Source: JBHHYR01 sp046757585 (lineage in GTDB: Bacteria; Desulfobacterota; Binatia; HRBIN30). Taken from it: DNA of 11,433 bases. Below, piece after piece: positions 5,726-11,433 of this stretch. Made by a program: the position numbers and the translations under genes. The notes below the pieces were generated by a model that saw only the letters and a list, made by a program, of their open reading frames with translations, was not told the origin of the DNA and did not search any database. The first letter of the stretch is position 1. Each line of letters starts with the position of its first letter. The DNA lies in assembly GCA_046757585.1 (NCBI GenBank), contig JBHHYR010000124.1, positions 1 to 11,433 of the forward strand, read 5' to 3'.

Positions 5726-6463
5726 ATGACAAAGGATGAAATTCGCCAGAAGGTGCGTGCGCGGCTAGAGGCGGCGGGTGCTGTGCGCTTCCCGGGCATC
5801 GACGGACGCATCCCCAACTTCGTGGGGGCCGAACGGGCAGCACAGCTGTTGCGTCAGCTGCCGATGTGGAAGCGCGCGAAGGTTGTGCGGATCAATTCTG
5901 ATGCACCGCAACTGGTCATCCGCCGCGCCGCCCTGCAGGAGCGCAAGGTTGTTTACGTCGCCCTCCCCCAGCTGCGAAGTGAACGCTGCTTCATCGAGCT
6001 GGACCCCGACAAGCTGGGCGCCAAAGTGATGCGGGTCGGGAGCCTCCGGGGTGCTACGCAGTTCGGGCGCCTCGTTGCGCCGCACGAGATGCGTTCGGTG
6101 GACCTGATCATCTGCGGTTCAGTGGCGGTGACCCGCCAAGGGGCGCGCGTAGGAGCCGGGGGCGGTTATTGCGACCTGGAGTACGCGCTCTTGCGCACCG
6201 AGGGGAAGATCCGAGAGTACACACCTATTCTCACCACGGTGCATCCGTTGCAGATCATCGGAGACCGGGTCCCGATGCGGGGACACGACGTTCCCGTTGA
6301 CTTCGTGGTCACGCCGGTTCAGGTGATTGCGGCACCGAGTCTGCACCCCCGTCCCCGAGGCGTGATCTGGGAAATCCTTCACGAAGACAAGTTGCTGTCC
6401 ATTCCTCTGCTGCGCAAAGGTCGCCGCGACGCACGCGGGACGTCTGCCCCACGCCGACTCTAG
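5726..6463 (+). CDS. 5-formyltetrahydrofolate cyclo-ligase family protein
   Basis: The family converts 5-formyl-THF to 5,10-methenyl-THF with ATP in one-carbon metabolism. The key element is the glycine-rich loop R141-V-G-A-G-G-G-Y-C-D150, matching the G-x-G-G-G-Y-x-D signature. The N-terminus has R-F-P-G-I-D-G-R-I-P-N-F-V-G-A-E (21-36), characteristic of the longer archaeal/MTHFSD-like branch rather than the short YgfA type. F-V-V-T-P-V-Q-V-I near 193-201 is also typical. The protein has 245 residues with a basic, probably disordered tail. The start at 5726 lies 34 nt after trmI; no strong Shine-Dalgarno or promoter is seen, so co-transcription is likely. The MTHFSD-like branch is poorly studied, so activity on 5-formyl-THF is an inference. 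Confidence 0.85.
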   Translation: MTKDEIRQKVRARLEAAGAVRFPGIDGRIPNFVGAERAAQLLRQLPMWKRAKVVRINSDAPQLVIRRAALQERKVVYVALPQLRSERCFIELDPDKLGAKVMRVGSLRGATQFGRLVAPHEMRSVDLIICGSVAVTRQGARVGAGGGYCDLEYALLRTEGKIREYTPILTTVHPLQIIGDRVPMRGHDVPVDFVVTPVQVIAAPSLHPRPRGVIWEILHEDKLLSIPLLRKGRRDARGTSAPRRL

Positions 6464-6478
6464 CCTGCATGGGCCGGC

Positions 6479-6949
6479 TCAGGTTGCGCCGCCTATTACG
6501 CCAAGCGCGATGTCGACAGCCTGCTCCGGCGAGTCGGCGTGTACGAGCCCCTCATAACCATCCCAGGCGTCGAGCGCCACCACACAGCGCCCGAGCTTCA
6601 GCGCCAGGGCGATCTCAGCCGCAGTCCCGTGTCCGCCCGCAAGCGCGATCACCGCATCGCCGCTGGCGACCACGACGATGTTGCGCCCGTGGCCAAGGCC
6701 CGTCGGTATCACAACGTCCAACCACGGGTTGGCCTTCTCGCCGTCGTAACTCGGGAGGATGCCGACCGTGAGGCCGCCGGCCTCATGTGCACCGCAAGCC
6801 ACCGCTTCCATCACGCCCCCCAGACCGCCGCACACCAGGGTGATTCCATGCCGCCCGATCGCCGCGCCAACCTGCTCGGCGCGTTGGCGCACCCGCTCAG
6901 AGCACTGCCCCGCCCCAATGACGGCAATTTGAATTCGGCGCTGTGTCAT
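6479..6949 (-). CDS. TIGR00725 family protein (SLOG/LOG-like Rossmann fold)
   Basis: A 156-residue single-domain Rossmann-like protein related to the lysine-decarboxylase-like/LOG group. I-A-V-I-G-A-G (8-14) is the first strand and loop, followed by C-G-G-L-G-G-V-M-E-A-V (40-50), T-G-L-G-H-G-R-N (83-90) and G-G-H-G-T-A-A-E (105-112). The last replaces P-G-G-x-G-T-x-x-E of true LOG phosphoribohydrolases, as is usual for TIGR00725. SLOG proteins bind nucleotides or their derivatives; the substrate here is unknown. The frame is open upstream to 7189, but the ATG at 6949-6947 is preferred because AAAGGAG lies just upstream and the first strand begins at once; the length then matches the family. 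It converges on the folate gene (15 nt between stops) and diverges from the gene at 7071. A palindrome carrying TACAAT is centred 46 bp upstream of the start. Confidence 0.85.
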   Translation of the reverse strand: MTQRRIQIAVIGAGQCSERVRQRAEQVGAAIGRHGITLVCGGLGGVMEAVACGAHEAGGLTVGILPSYDGEKANPWLDVVIPTGLGHGRNIVVVASGDAVIALAGGHGTAAEIALALKLGRCVVALDAWDGYEGLVHADSPEQAVDIALGVIGGAT

Positions 6950-6987
6950 CGCTCCTTTCCGCTGCCGGACGAGGGCGCCCGGCGACA

Positions 6988-7002
6988 GCGTACATTGTAC
7001 GC
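6988..7002. promoter_or_regulatory. 15-bp palindrome, putative operator over a minus-strand -10 box
   Basis: GCGTACA-T-TGTACGC is a perfect 7+1+7 palindrome in the divergent region between the genes starting at 6949 and 7071. On the minus strand its centre reads TACAAT, a 5/6 match to a -10 box. Transcription toward the SLOG gene would then start about 35 nt before its ATG, though no good -35 is present. The palindrome matches the one at 2369-2383 at all positions except one symmetric pair and the central base. A protein bound here would block that promoter and could also affect the plus-strand gene. Confidence 0.55.
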
Positions 7003-7021
7003 AGTCCTGCGTCGGACTGCG
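7000..7021. promoter_or_regulatory. 8-bp inverted repeat next to the palindrome
   Basis: CGCAGTCC (7000-7007) and GGACTGCG (7014-7021) pair perfectly around a 6-nt centre. The repeat overlaps the right end of the 6988-7002 palindrome by 3 nt. It shares GTCC/GGAC cores with the palindrome at 2369-2383, but the spacing differs. It lacks a following T run. A second binding site or an RNA hairpin in the leader is possible. Confidence 0.4.
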
Positions 7022-7070
7022 AGGTCGGCTTGCTTGCCTTGAACGTCGAAAACGGGCAATCGTAGAGTTC

Positions 7071-7688
7071 ATGAAACGGCCAATCGCCGAGTTCCTGACC
7101 ATGGCCCTCCGAGCCGGCAGCGAAGCTGAGCACGCCCACGACGAGCGAGAGGCCTGGCAGATTCTCCGGCGCAAGCAGGGGTACGTCACGCACCGGATCT
7201 ACCAGCATGCCAGCGAACCACTGCAGCGACTGGTCTATTCCGAGTGGGAGAGTCCCAAGGCAGCCGCCGGCGCCCGGCAGCATTTGCAGGCTACGCCCCT
7301 GATGCGCCGTCTCAGGGGCTTGCTCACCGCCCCACCGCAGCGGTTGGTCGTGGAACTGACGGGCCCCCTGACCTCAACGAAGGGTCTCGATCTGCCTGGC
7401 GATGCCGTGGCGGCTAGTGCGCTGACGCATCTGGCCAGCGACATGGCGACCTGGCGCCCGCTGGAAGAGCAGCTCTGGCAGACACTGTCCAAGCAGCCCG
7501 GCCACATCACTCACGTCCTCTTCCGGGGCGTTGACAACCGTCTGCTGGTCGGGTCGTTTTCGCACTGGGCAGACGCCGACAGTTTTCAACAGGCGCTCAC
7601 CCAGATCGAGGGTAGCGTCGCGTCAGGTGTCACCGAAGCGGTCGCCAGGCCCTTGGAGTACGTCCTGTACACGCCGGCGCGTGATTAA
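7071..7688 (+). CDS. Two-domain antibiotic biosynthesis monooxygenase (ABM)-like protein
   Basis: A 205-residue protein with two tandem ferredoxin-like (dimeric alpha/beta barrel) domains. Domain 1 (about 12-95) has E-R-E-A-W-Q-I-L-R-R-K-Q-G-Y, then L-V-Y-S-E-W-E-S, then A-A-A-G-A-R-Q-H-L. Domain 2 (about 105-203) repeats the layout with L-S-K-Q-P-G-H-I, G-S-F-S-H-W-A-D and D-S-F-Q-Q-A-L. Many ABM-fold proteins are quinol or polyketide monooxygenases, haem-degrading enzymes or merely binders, so no reaction can be assigned. The ATG at 7071 has no clear Shine-Dalgarno sequence. TTGAAC at 7039-7044 and TAGAGT at 7063-7068 look like -35/-10 boxes, but they would place the start site after the ATG, so an ATG at 7101 remains possible. 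The stop overlaps the stop of the convergent kinase gene within TTAA at 7685-7688. Confidence 0.75.
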   Translation: MKRPIAEFLTMALRAGSEAEHAHDEREAWQILRRKQGYVTHRIYQHASEPLQRLVYSEWESPKAAAGARQHLQATPLMRRLRGLLTAPPQRLVVELTGPLTSTKGLDLPGDAVAASALTHLASDMATWRPLEEQLWQTLSKQPGHITHVLFRGVDNRLLVGSFSHWADADSFQQALTQIEGSVASGVTEAVARPLEYVLYTPARD

Positions 7689-9142
7689 GCGTCGGGCACC
7701 GGGAGCGAAACGACGAAGGTCGCGCCGCAGTTGGGCGCACTCTGTACGCGCACCTGTCCACCATGAGCGTCGATCATCGACTTGGCGATGAACAGGCCGA
7801 GGCCTGTCCCTTCGGTCTGCGCCGTCGCCGATAGACGCTGATACTTGCCGAACAGCTGCGGCAGCTGCTCCGCGGGGATCCCCGGCCCCGTATCGCTGAT
7901 GCACACCTCTACCATGCCGTTGTTCCTGCACGACCGGACCGTCACCCGCCCGGCGGGCGGCGTAAACTTGATGGCGTTACCAATGAGATTGACAAACACA
8001 CGGTCCATCTGGTTGCGATCGACTTGCATCGCGGGGAGCGGAGCCAGGTCTTCGACCAACTGGATCCGCTTGGCGCGTGCCAGGGGGCTCTGATACCGGA
8101 TCACTTGGTGCAACACCTCATTGATGCTGGTCTCCATCCGGTGCAGGCGCAAAGCGCCTGCCTCGATCTTCGAGAGGTCGAGGAAGTTGATTATCAGATG
8201 GAGGAGGCCACGAGCGCTGGAATCGATACTAACCAGCATCTCACGGCACACCGGATCAACGCCACTGTCGTTCAGCAGGATCTCAGTGTAGCCGACGATG
8301 ATGCTCACCGGATTCTTCATGTCGTGAGAGATCATCGCCAGAAAGTCCGCCTTCATTTGTTCGATTTGGCGGCGCTGGGTGACGTCACGGCCGATGTTTT
8401 GGAAGCCGCGTAGTTCACCGTCAATCAGGATCGGGCGCGTCTTGACGTCCAGCACGACAGGCTGGGGCTCCTTGGACGCGAGGTGGACCTCGGTGGCGGC
8501 ATGTTCCGCTCGCAACGCCTGCTCCCTCAGGTCGGAGGCCCGTGCTGGGCTCGTGTCCGCTAGGAAGGCGTCCAGGTTTTTGCCCTCGGTCTCATCGCGC
8601 GCGCGACCGGTCAGGGTGACGAACGCTTGATTGACCTGCTGCAGCACGCCGGCCGTATCGCAAACGAAGATCGCGTCCGAGGCGTTGTCGAACAGCTCGC
8701 GAAAGCGGTGTTCGGATACACGTACCGCCTCATTCAGCGCTGCGTGCTCGCGCAAGAGGCGCAGCCGTTCCAGGTTCCGTTCAAGCACGTGCGGCAGGTC
8801 GGTGAGATGCGACAGATCTGGCCGCTTGACGATGTAGTCCCATGCCCCCAGACGCATCGCATCCACGGCAACACCGGCGTCGTCCGTCCCGGTCAACATG
8901 ATCACACAGGCTGATGGAACTTCTGTACGCAAGGTGCGTAAGACGTCGAGCCCGTCACCATCGGGCAGACCGCGGTCGAGCAGCACAACAGTCGGAGCGC
9001 ACCGCCGCACTGCGCGCAGGCAGGCCTCTGCGCCTTCTGCACGCACAACCTGAAACCCGTTCCGCTGGAGCGCCTTTTCCACCAGGCGCGCTTGGCCCGG
9101 GTCGTCCTCAACTAGCAAGATGTTGCTCGTGGCGGGCTCCAT
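7685..9142 (-). CDS. Hybrid signalling protein: receiver - PAS - histidine kinase
   Basis: A soluble 485-residue protein. The N-terminal receiver (about 6-125) has acidic residues E12-D13-D14, phosphoacceptor D56 (L-L-D-R-G-L-P-D-G-D-G), T84 and K106. A PAS domain (about 145-258) starts R-F-R-E-L-F-D-N-A-S-D-A-I-F and ends in the typical G-R-D-V-T-Q-R-R. The dimerisation/HisKA domain has the H box S-H273-D-M-K-N-P. The ATPase domain has N-L-I-G-N-A-I-K-F (N box), D-T-G-P-G-I (G1) and G-T-G-L-G-L (G2), so the kinase should be active. With the receiver in front of the kinase, the protein is likely switched by phosphorylation, perhaps from the kinase two genes upstream, with PAS adding a second input. 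It is last in the operon; its first 35 nt overlap the end of the receiver gene, implying translational coupling. The start at 9142 is the only Met close to the receiver's first strand. Confidence 0.92.
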   Translation of the reverse strand: MEPATSNILLVEDDPGQARLVEKALQRNGFQVVRAEGAEACLRAVRRCAPTVVLLDRGLPDGDGLDVLRTLRTEVPSACVIMLTGTDDAGVAVDAMRLGAWDYIVKRPDLSHLTDLPHVLERNLERLRLLREHAALNEAVRVSEHRFRELFDNASDAIFVCDTAGVLQQVNQAFVTLTGRARDETEGKNLDAFLADTSPARASDLREQALRAEHAATEVHLASKEPQPVVLDVKTRPILIDGELRGFQNIGRDVTQRRQIEQMKADFLAMISHDMKNPVSIIVGYTEILLNDSGVDPVCREMLVSIDSSARGLLHLIINFLDLSKIEAGALRLHRMETSINEVLHQVIRYQSPLARAKRIQLVEDLAPLPAMQVDRNQMDRVFVNLIGNAIKFTPPAGRVTVRSCRNNGMVEVCISDTGPGIPAEQLPQLFGKYQRLSATAQTEGTGLGLFIAKSMIDAHGGQVRVQSAPNCGATFVVSLPVPDA

Positions 9143-9596
9143 TGCACTCTCGACCGTTCTCTGGCAGCTCGATCACCTCGATGAACATCCCGAGCTTTGC
9201 GACGCGATCGATGAAGGATTCCACGCCTACGGGCTTGACGACGTACCCGTTCGCGCCAAGCGCGTACGCCCGGTTGATCTCCTTCTGATTGTCCGTCGAA
9301 GTCAGCATGATGACCGGAATCTTCATCAAGTTCGGATTCCTCTTCATATGCGCTAGTACCTCGAACCCGTCCAATCGTGGCATGCGGACGTCGAGCAGCA
9401 CGATGCCAGGAAGCGGATACAGCTTGGCGTCCTGGTACACACCGGTTCGTGACACGTAGTCGACCGCCTCCTGCCCGTCCGCCACGCGGACCAAGTGATT
9501 GACTACTCCGCCACGGCGTAAATTCTTTTCGAGCAAGCGGGCGTGGCCGTCATCGTCCTCGACTAAGAGAATCGTCACTGGTTTCCGTTCCTCCAT
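9108..9596 (-). CDS. Stand-alone Rcp1-like response regulator
   Basis: A 162-residue receiver with no output domain. Phosphorylation-site residues are E13-D14-D15, D69 (L-L-D-V-R-M-P), T99 and K121 (V-V-K-P). The long segment between helix 2 and strand 3 (S-R-T-G-V-Y-Q-D ... L-P) and the F-I-E-V-I-E-L-P end resemble cyanobacterial Rcp1, the partner of phytochrome-type kinases. The ATG at 9596 is preferred: GGAGGT at 9610-9605 lies 8 nt upstream, and the ATG shares its first base with the stop of the kinase gene upstream (TGATG). This fixes it as the likely direct partner of that kinase. Output would be by binding another protein, possibly the hybrid kinase encoded next. Confidence 0.93.
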   Translation of the reverse strand: MEERKPVTILLVEDDDGHARLLEKNLRRGGVVNHLVRVADGQEAVDYVSRTGVYQDAKLYPLPGIVLLDVRMPRLDGFEVLAHMKRNPNLMKIPVIMLTSTDNQKEINRAYALGANGYVVKPVGVESFIDRVAKLGMFIEVIELPENGRECNGARHEQHLAS

Positions 9597-11005
9597 CACT
9601 GCGCACCTCCGATATCCGACGTAGGGAGCGAGCTCTGCAACGTGAACCAGAACGTCGTCCCCGCTCCGGGTGTGGACTCCACCCAAATTCTACCCCCATG
9701 TTTCTCGACGATCTTCTGAACCATGCTCAGGCCGATGCCTTCACCGGGACAGTCTCCGTTTGCCAAACGGCGGAACAAACGGAAAATCTGTCCTTGTTCT
9801 TCCTTGCGGATCCCTGGCCCGGTGTCGCGGACGAAGAACCGCCGCTCCCCGTCAACCATGCGCGCACCGACATGAATACAGCGTCGCGGGCTGTTGCCCA
9901 TGTACTTGACCGCATTATCGATGAGGTTGCCGAGCAACTGCCCGAGCCGCACCGGATCACCAGTGACAACTGGCAATGGATCGAGCTGCAACGTGATACC
10001 CTTCTCCGTCAGTTGGTAGTGAAAAGATTCCCCAAGTTTCTCCGCCAAGGGCTGCAGATCGACTTCTTGCGTCGGGTTCGTGCGCGTGGCGATTCGTGAC
10101 ACGTTGAGCAACGAGGTGATCAACGCATCCAGGCGCGCCACTCCGGTCAGGATGAACTGCAGTGATTCATCGACGTCGCTCAGTGCGGCGCTCGTCTCTG
10201 GGGATCTGCCGTTACGCTGCCGTACTTGCTCCAAGCCGACCTGCAATTCCCGAGAAAAACCCTGCACGTTGATCAGGGGGGCACGAAGGTCATGGGATGC
10301 CACGTATAGGAGATCTTCCATCTCCTGATTGAGTGACTCCAGCTTCGCTGTCTTATCCGCCAAGGCCGTGGCAAGCCGGCTCTTATTCTCGTACGCCTCT
10401 TGCAGCGCCACGCGGCCAACGAATTCGCGTCGCCGCAATTCCTCTCCAGCCCACATACTCACCACGGCCATTCCGATCGCCGTACCGACGAAGGAGACGT
10501 TACACAGGAAGGCAGGCCAGCTTGCGATCTGACCGTGCAGGAGGGACGCGGCCACGTATGTGGCCAATAAAATGACGCCCAGCGCTCCACCATGCGACGG
10601 ACGCCATGGCAGCAAGAGCGCCACACCAAAAATGATGAAGATGAAAGCAACGTAGTACGGCACCGCATAGCCCAGCAACAGCACTGGCAGCGCGCCGTTC
10701 GCCAGTGCCACGCCGATGCACAGCACGTAAGCTACAAGGTAGGGAAACCGTTCGCCAACGGACCCTCGAAGCAGGATGACGATGGCAACGCAGAGGGCCA
10801 TCGACAACAGGCGCATCAGGACTAGCACCGGCGCGTGGTGCGGGTAGAGGAGGTAATCGCTCACCGCGGTCAGTGGCACCAGAGCCGTGATCAGCCAGCA
10901 CGCCGTTCCCGTGCGGCGCCGAATCAGCCGCCGGCGCTCCTCTTCGTACTGCACGCCGGGTGTCGCGGCCGATTCTTCGTTCGTTGGGGCTATCAGGTTA
11001 CTCAT
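9596..11005 (-). CDS. Membrane histidine kinase with six-TM sensor region
   Basis: A 469-residue sensor kinase, first in its operon. Six hydrophobic helices lie at about 34-54, 60-80, 88-112, 115-133, 140-157 and 163-184 with little extracytoplasmic sequence, so the signal is probably sensed within the membrane. The sensor domain matches no family I can name. A helical, probably coiled-coil linker (about 185-232) leads to HisKA with S-H238-D-L-R-A-P. The ATPase domain follows, with N-L-I-D-N-A-V-K-Y, D-T-G-P-G-I and G-E-G-I-G-L-S. The E-D-L-L-Y-V-A-S-H-D-L sequence is typical of kinases paired with Rcp1-like receivers. The ATG at 11005 is used; a TTG at 11044 extends the frame by 13 residues but has no better ribosome site. 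No clear promoter is found, although TAGACT on the minus strand at 11050-11045 is a possible -10. Confidence 0.92.
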   Translation of the reverse strand: MSNLIAPTNEESAATPGVQYEEERRRLIRRRTGTACWLITALVPLTAVSDYLLYPHHAPVLVLMRLLSMALCVAIVILLRGSVGERFPYLVAYVLCIGVALANGALPVLLLGYAVPYYVAFIFIIFGVALLLPWRPSHGGALGVILLATYVAASLLHGQIASWPAFLCNVSFVGTAIGMAVVSMWAGEELRRREFVGRVALQEAYENKSRLATALADKTAKLESLNQEMEDLLYVASHDLRAPLINVQGFSRELQVGLEQVRQRNGRSPETSAALSDVDESLQFILTGVARLDALITSLLNVSRIATRTNPTQEVDLQPLAEKLGESFHYQLTEKGITLQLDPLPVVTGDPVRLGQLLGNLIDNAVKYMGNSPRRCIHVGARMVDGERRFFVRDTGPGIRKEEQGQIFRLFRRLANGDCPGEGIGLSMVQKIVEKHGGRIWVESTPGAGTTFWFTLQSSLPTSDIGGAQ

Positions 11006-11256
11006 TCGTAGCAGAGACCGGGCATCGGTCAGAGCGCACCGCAAAGTCTATGCCACCGGGCGCGCGGCGTCTCGCCCTGCTCCGGCCGCCGTGGCTCAAC
11101 CTCTAGCGAGAGGTCCGTTTGACATTGGTACGTTTTTGGACGCCAAGCAGGCCGCTTGCGTTCACCGCCTCTGTCGGCTAATTGCGCCCGGTAAGGTCGA
11201 AACTGGTGCCGTGCATCGCGCTCGGGAAGGAAACTGAAACAACCCGAAGGGATGTC
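11006..11256. other. Divergent intergenic region, no gene recognised
   Basis: This lies between the kinase start (minus) and the small membrane-protein start (plus). TTGACA occurs at 11119-11124 on the plus strand, but nothing like a -10 box lies 15-19 bp downstream. TTGGTACG at 11125-11132 resembles a sigma54 -24 element, but the matching -12 element is poor. TTGCGT at 11156-11161 with TAATTG at 11179-11184 is a weak alternative promoter. I see no RNA gene or repeat. Confidence 0.4.
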
Positions 11257-11433
11257 ATGATGGAACATGCCGAGGAACAACACGAAAGTGCAGTGGGAGC
11301 CATTGTGGGGTGGGGAATCCTCGCAGCCTTTGCGATCGGCTTTGCGTGGTACGTGGGCGCGCCTCTGATCATCGGCGAGCGTTGGGCTGATAAGAAGGAC
11401 GAGGCCATCCAACTCGTCAAGGACTCGAAGCCG
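11257..11433 (+). CDS. Small single-TM membrane protein, truncated at the right edge
   Basis: The frame opens with ATG-ATG at 11257 and 11260 and stays open for 59 codons to the last base of the window. GAAGGGA at 11246-11252 gives a good ribosome site for either Met. The peptide has an acidic, His-containing start (M-M-E-H-A-E-E-Q-H-E), one hydrophobic segment at about 15-40 (G-A-I-V-G-W-G-I-L-A-A-F-A-I-G-F-A-W-Y-V-G), then a charged part (E-R-W-A-D-K-K-D-E). This is a clear one-TM layout. I do not recognise the family. Small proteins of this kind are often subunits or accessory factors of respiratory or transport complexes, but the genes that would show this lie beyond the window. Confidence 0.7.
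   Translation, partial: MMEHAEEQHESAVGAIVGWGILAAFAIGFAWYVGAPLIIGERWADKKDEAIQLVKDSKP

Noticed and set aside
6950..7189. 80-residue N-terminal extension of the SLOG gene
   Set aside because: It would run through the palindromes and over the divergent gene, has no domain features, and the inner ATG has a strong ribosome site and gives the family's normal length.
7481..7490. GACACTGTCC, a partial match to the palindrome core
   Set aside because: It is inside the ABM-like gene and one flank does not match, so it is weaker than the intergenic sites.
11125..11141. Sigma54-type promoter
   Set aside because: The -24-like part is good (TTGGTACG), but the -12 part reads TGGA instead of TTGC; too weak to call.
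1..11433. CRISPR array, tRNA, rRNA, IS element or phage genes
   Set aside because: I saw no regularly spaced direct repeats, cloverleaf pattern, rRNA motifs or transposase/integrase-like protein in any frame.

Overview
The window is high-GC DNA with dense, mostly housekeeping-type bacterial genes. The best lineage clue is the large secreted protein at 362-2314, which combines a CSLREA-type N-terminus, a right-handed beta-helix, Thr/Pro linkers and a C-terminal dockerin-like pair. Such proteins are frequent in uncultured 'deltaproteobacterial' lineages such as Candidatus Binatia. That placement is an inference from protein style; no rRNA or marker gene is present.

Layout. The left edge (1-83, minus) holds the start of a truncated gene, possibly DUF309-like. 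Next comes the secreted beta-helix/cohesin-like/dockerin-like protein (362-2314, plus). A short intergenic region (2315-2436) carries three copies of TGTCCG/CGGACA, including a 15-bp palindrome, followed by a good sigma70-type promoter. From 2437 to 6463 six plus-strand genes lie close together (gaps of about 23-70 nt): a ferritin-like protein, a NudL/NUDT8-type Nudix hydrolase, a small ThiS/TtuB-like sulfur carrier ending in Gly-Gly, a TtuA-type tRNA 2-thiolation enzyme, a TrmI-type tRNA m1A58 methyltransferase, and a 5-formyltetrahydrofolate cyclo-ligase family protein. The middle three form a plausible tRNA T-loop modification cassette: sulfur carrier plus thiolase for s2U54, next to the methylase for A58.

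Convergent to that run is a SLOG/TIGR00725-family gene (6479-6949, minus). It is divergent from a two-domain antibiotic-biosynthesis-monooxygenase-like protein (7071-7688, plus). The 121-bp divergent region carries a second 15-bp palindrome of the same form as the first (GCG-N-ACA-N-TGT-N-CGC in both) and an abutting 8-bp inverted repeat.

The right third (7685-11005, minus) is a tightly overlapping signalling operon. In order of transcription it encodes a six-TM histidine kinase, a stand-alone Rcp1-like receiver, and a receiver-PAS-histidine kinase. None of the three has a DNA-binding output domain, so the final output must lie outside the window or be protein-protein. A small single-TM protein begins at 11257 on the plus strand and runs off the right edge.

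No rRNA, tRNA, CRISPR array, transposase or convincing intrinsic terminator was found.
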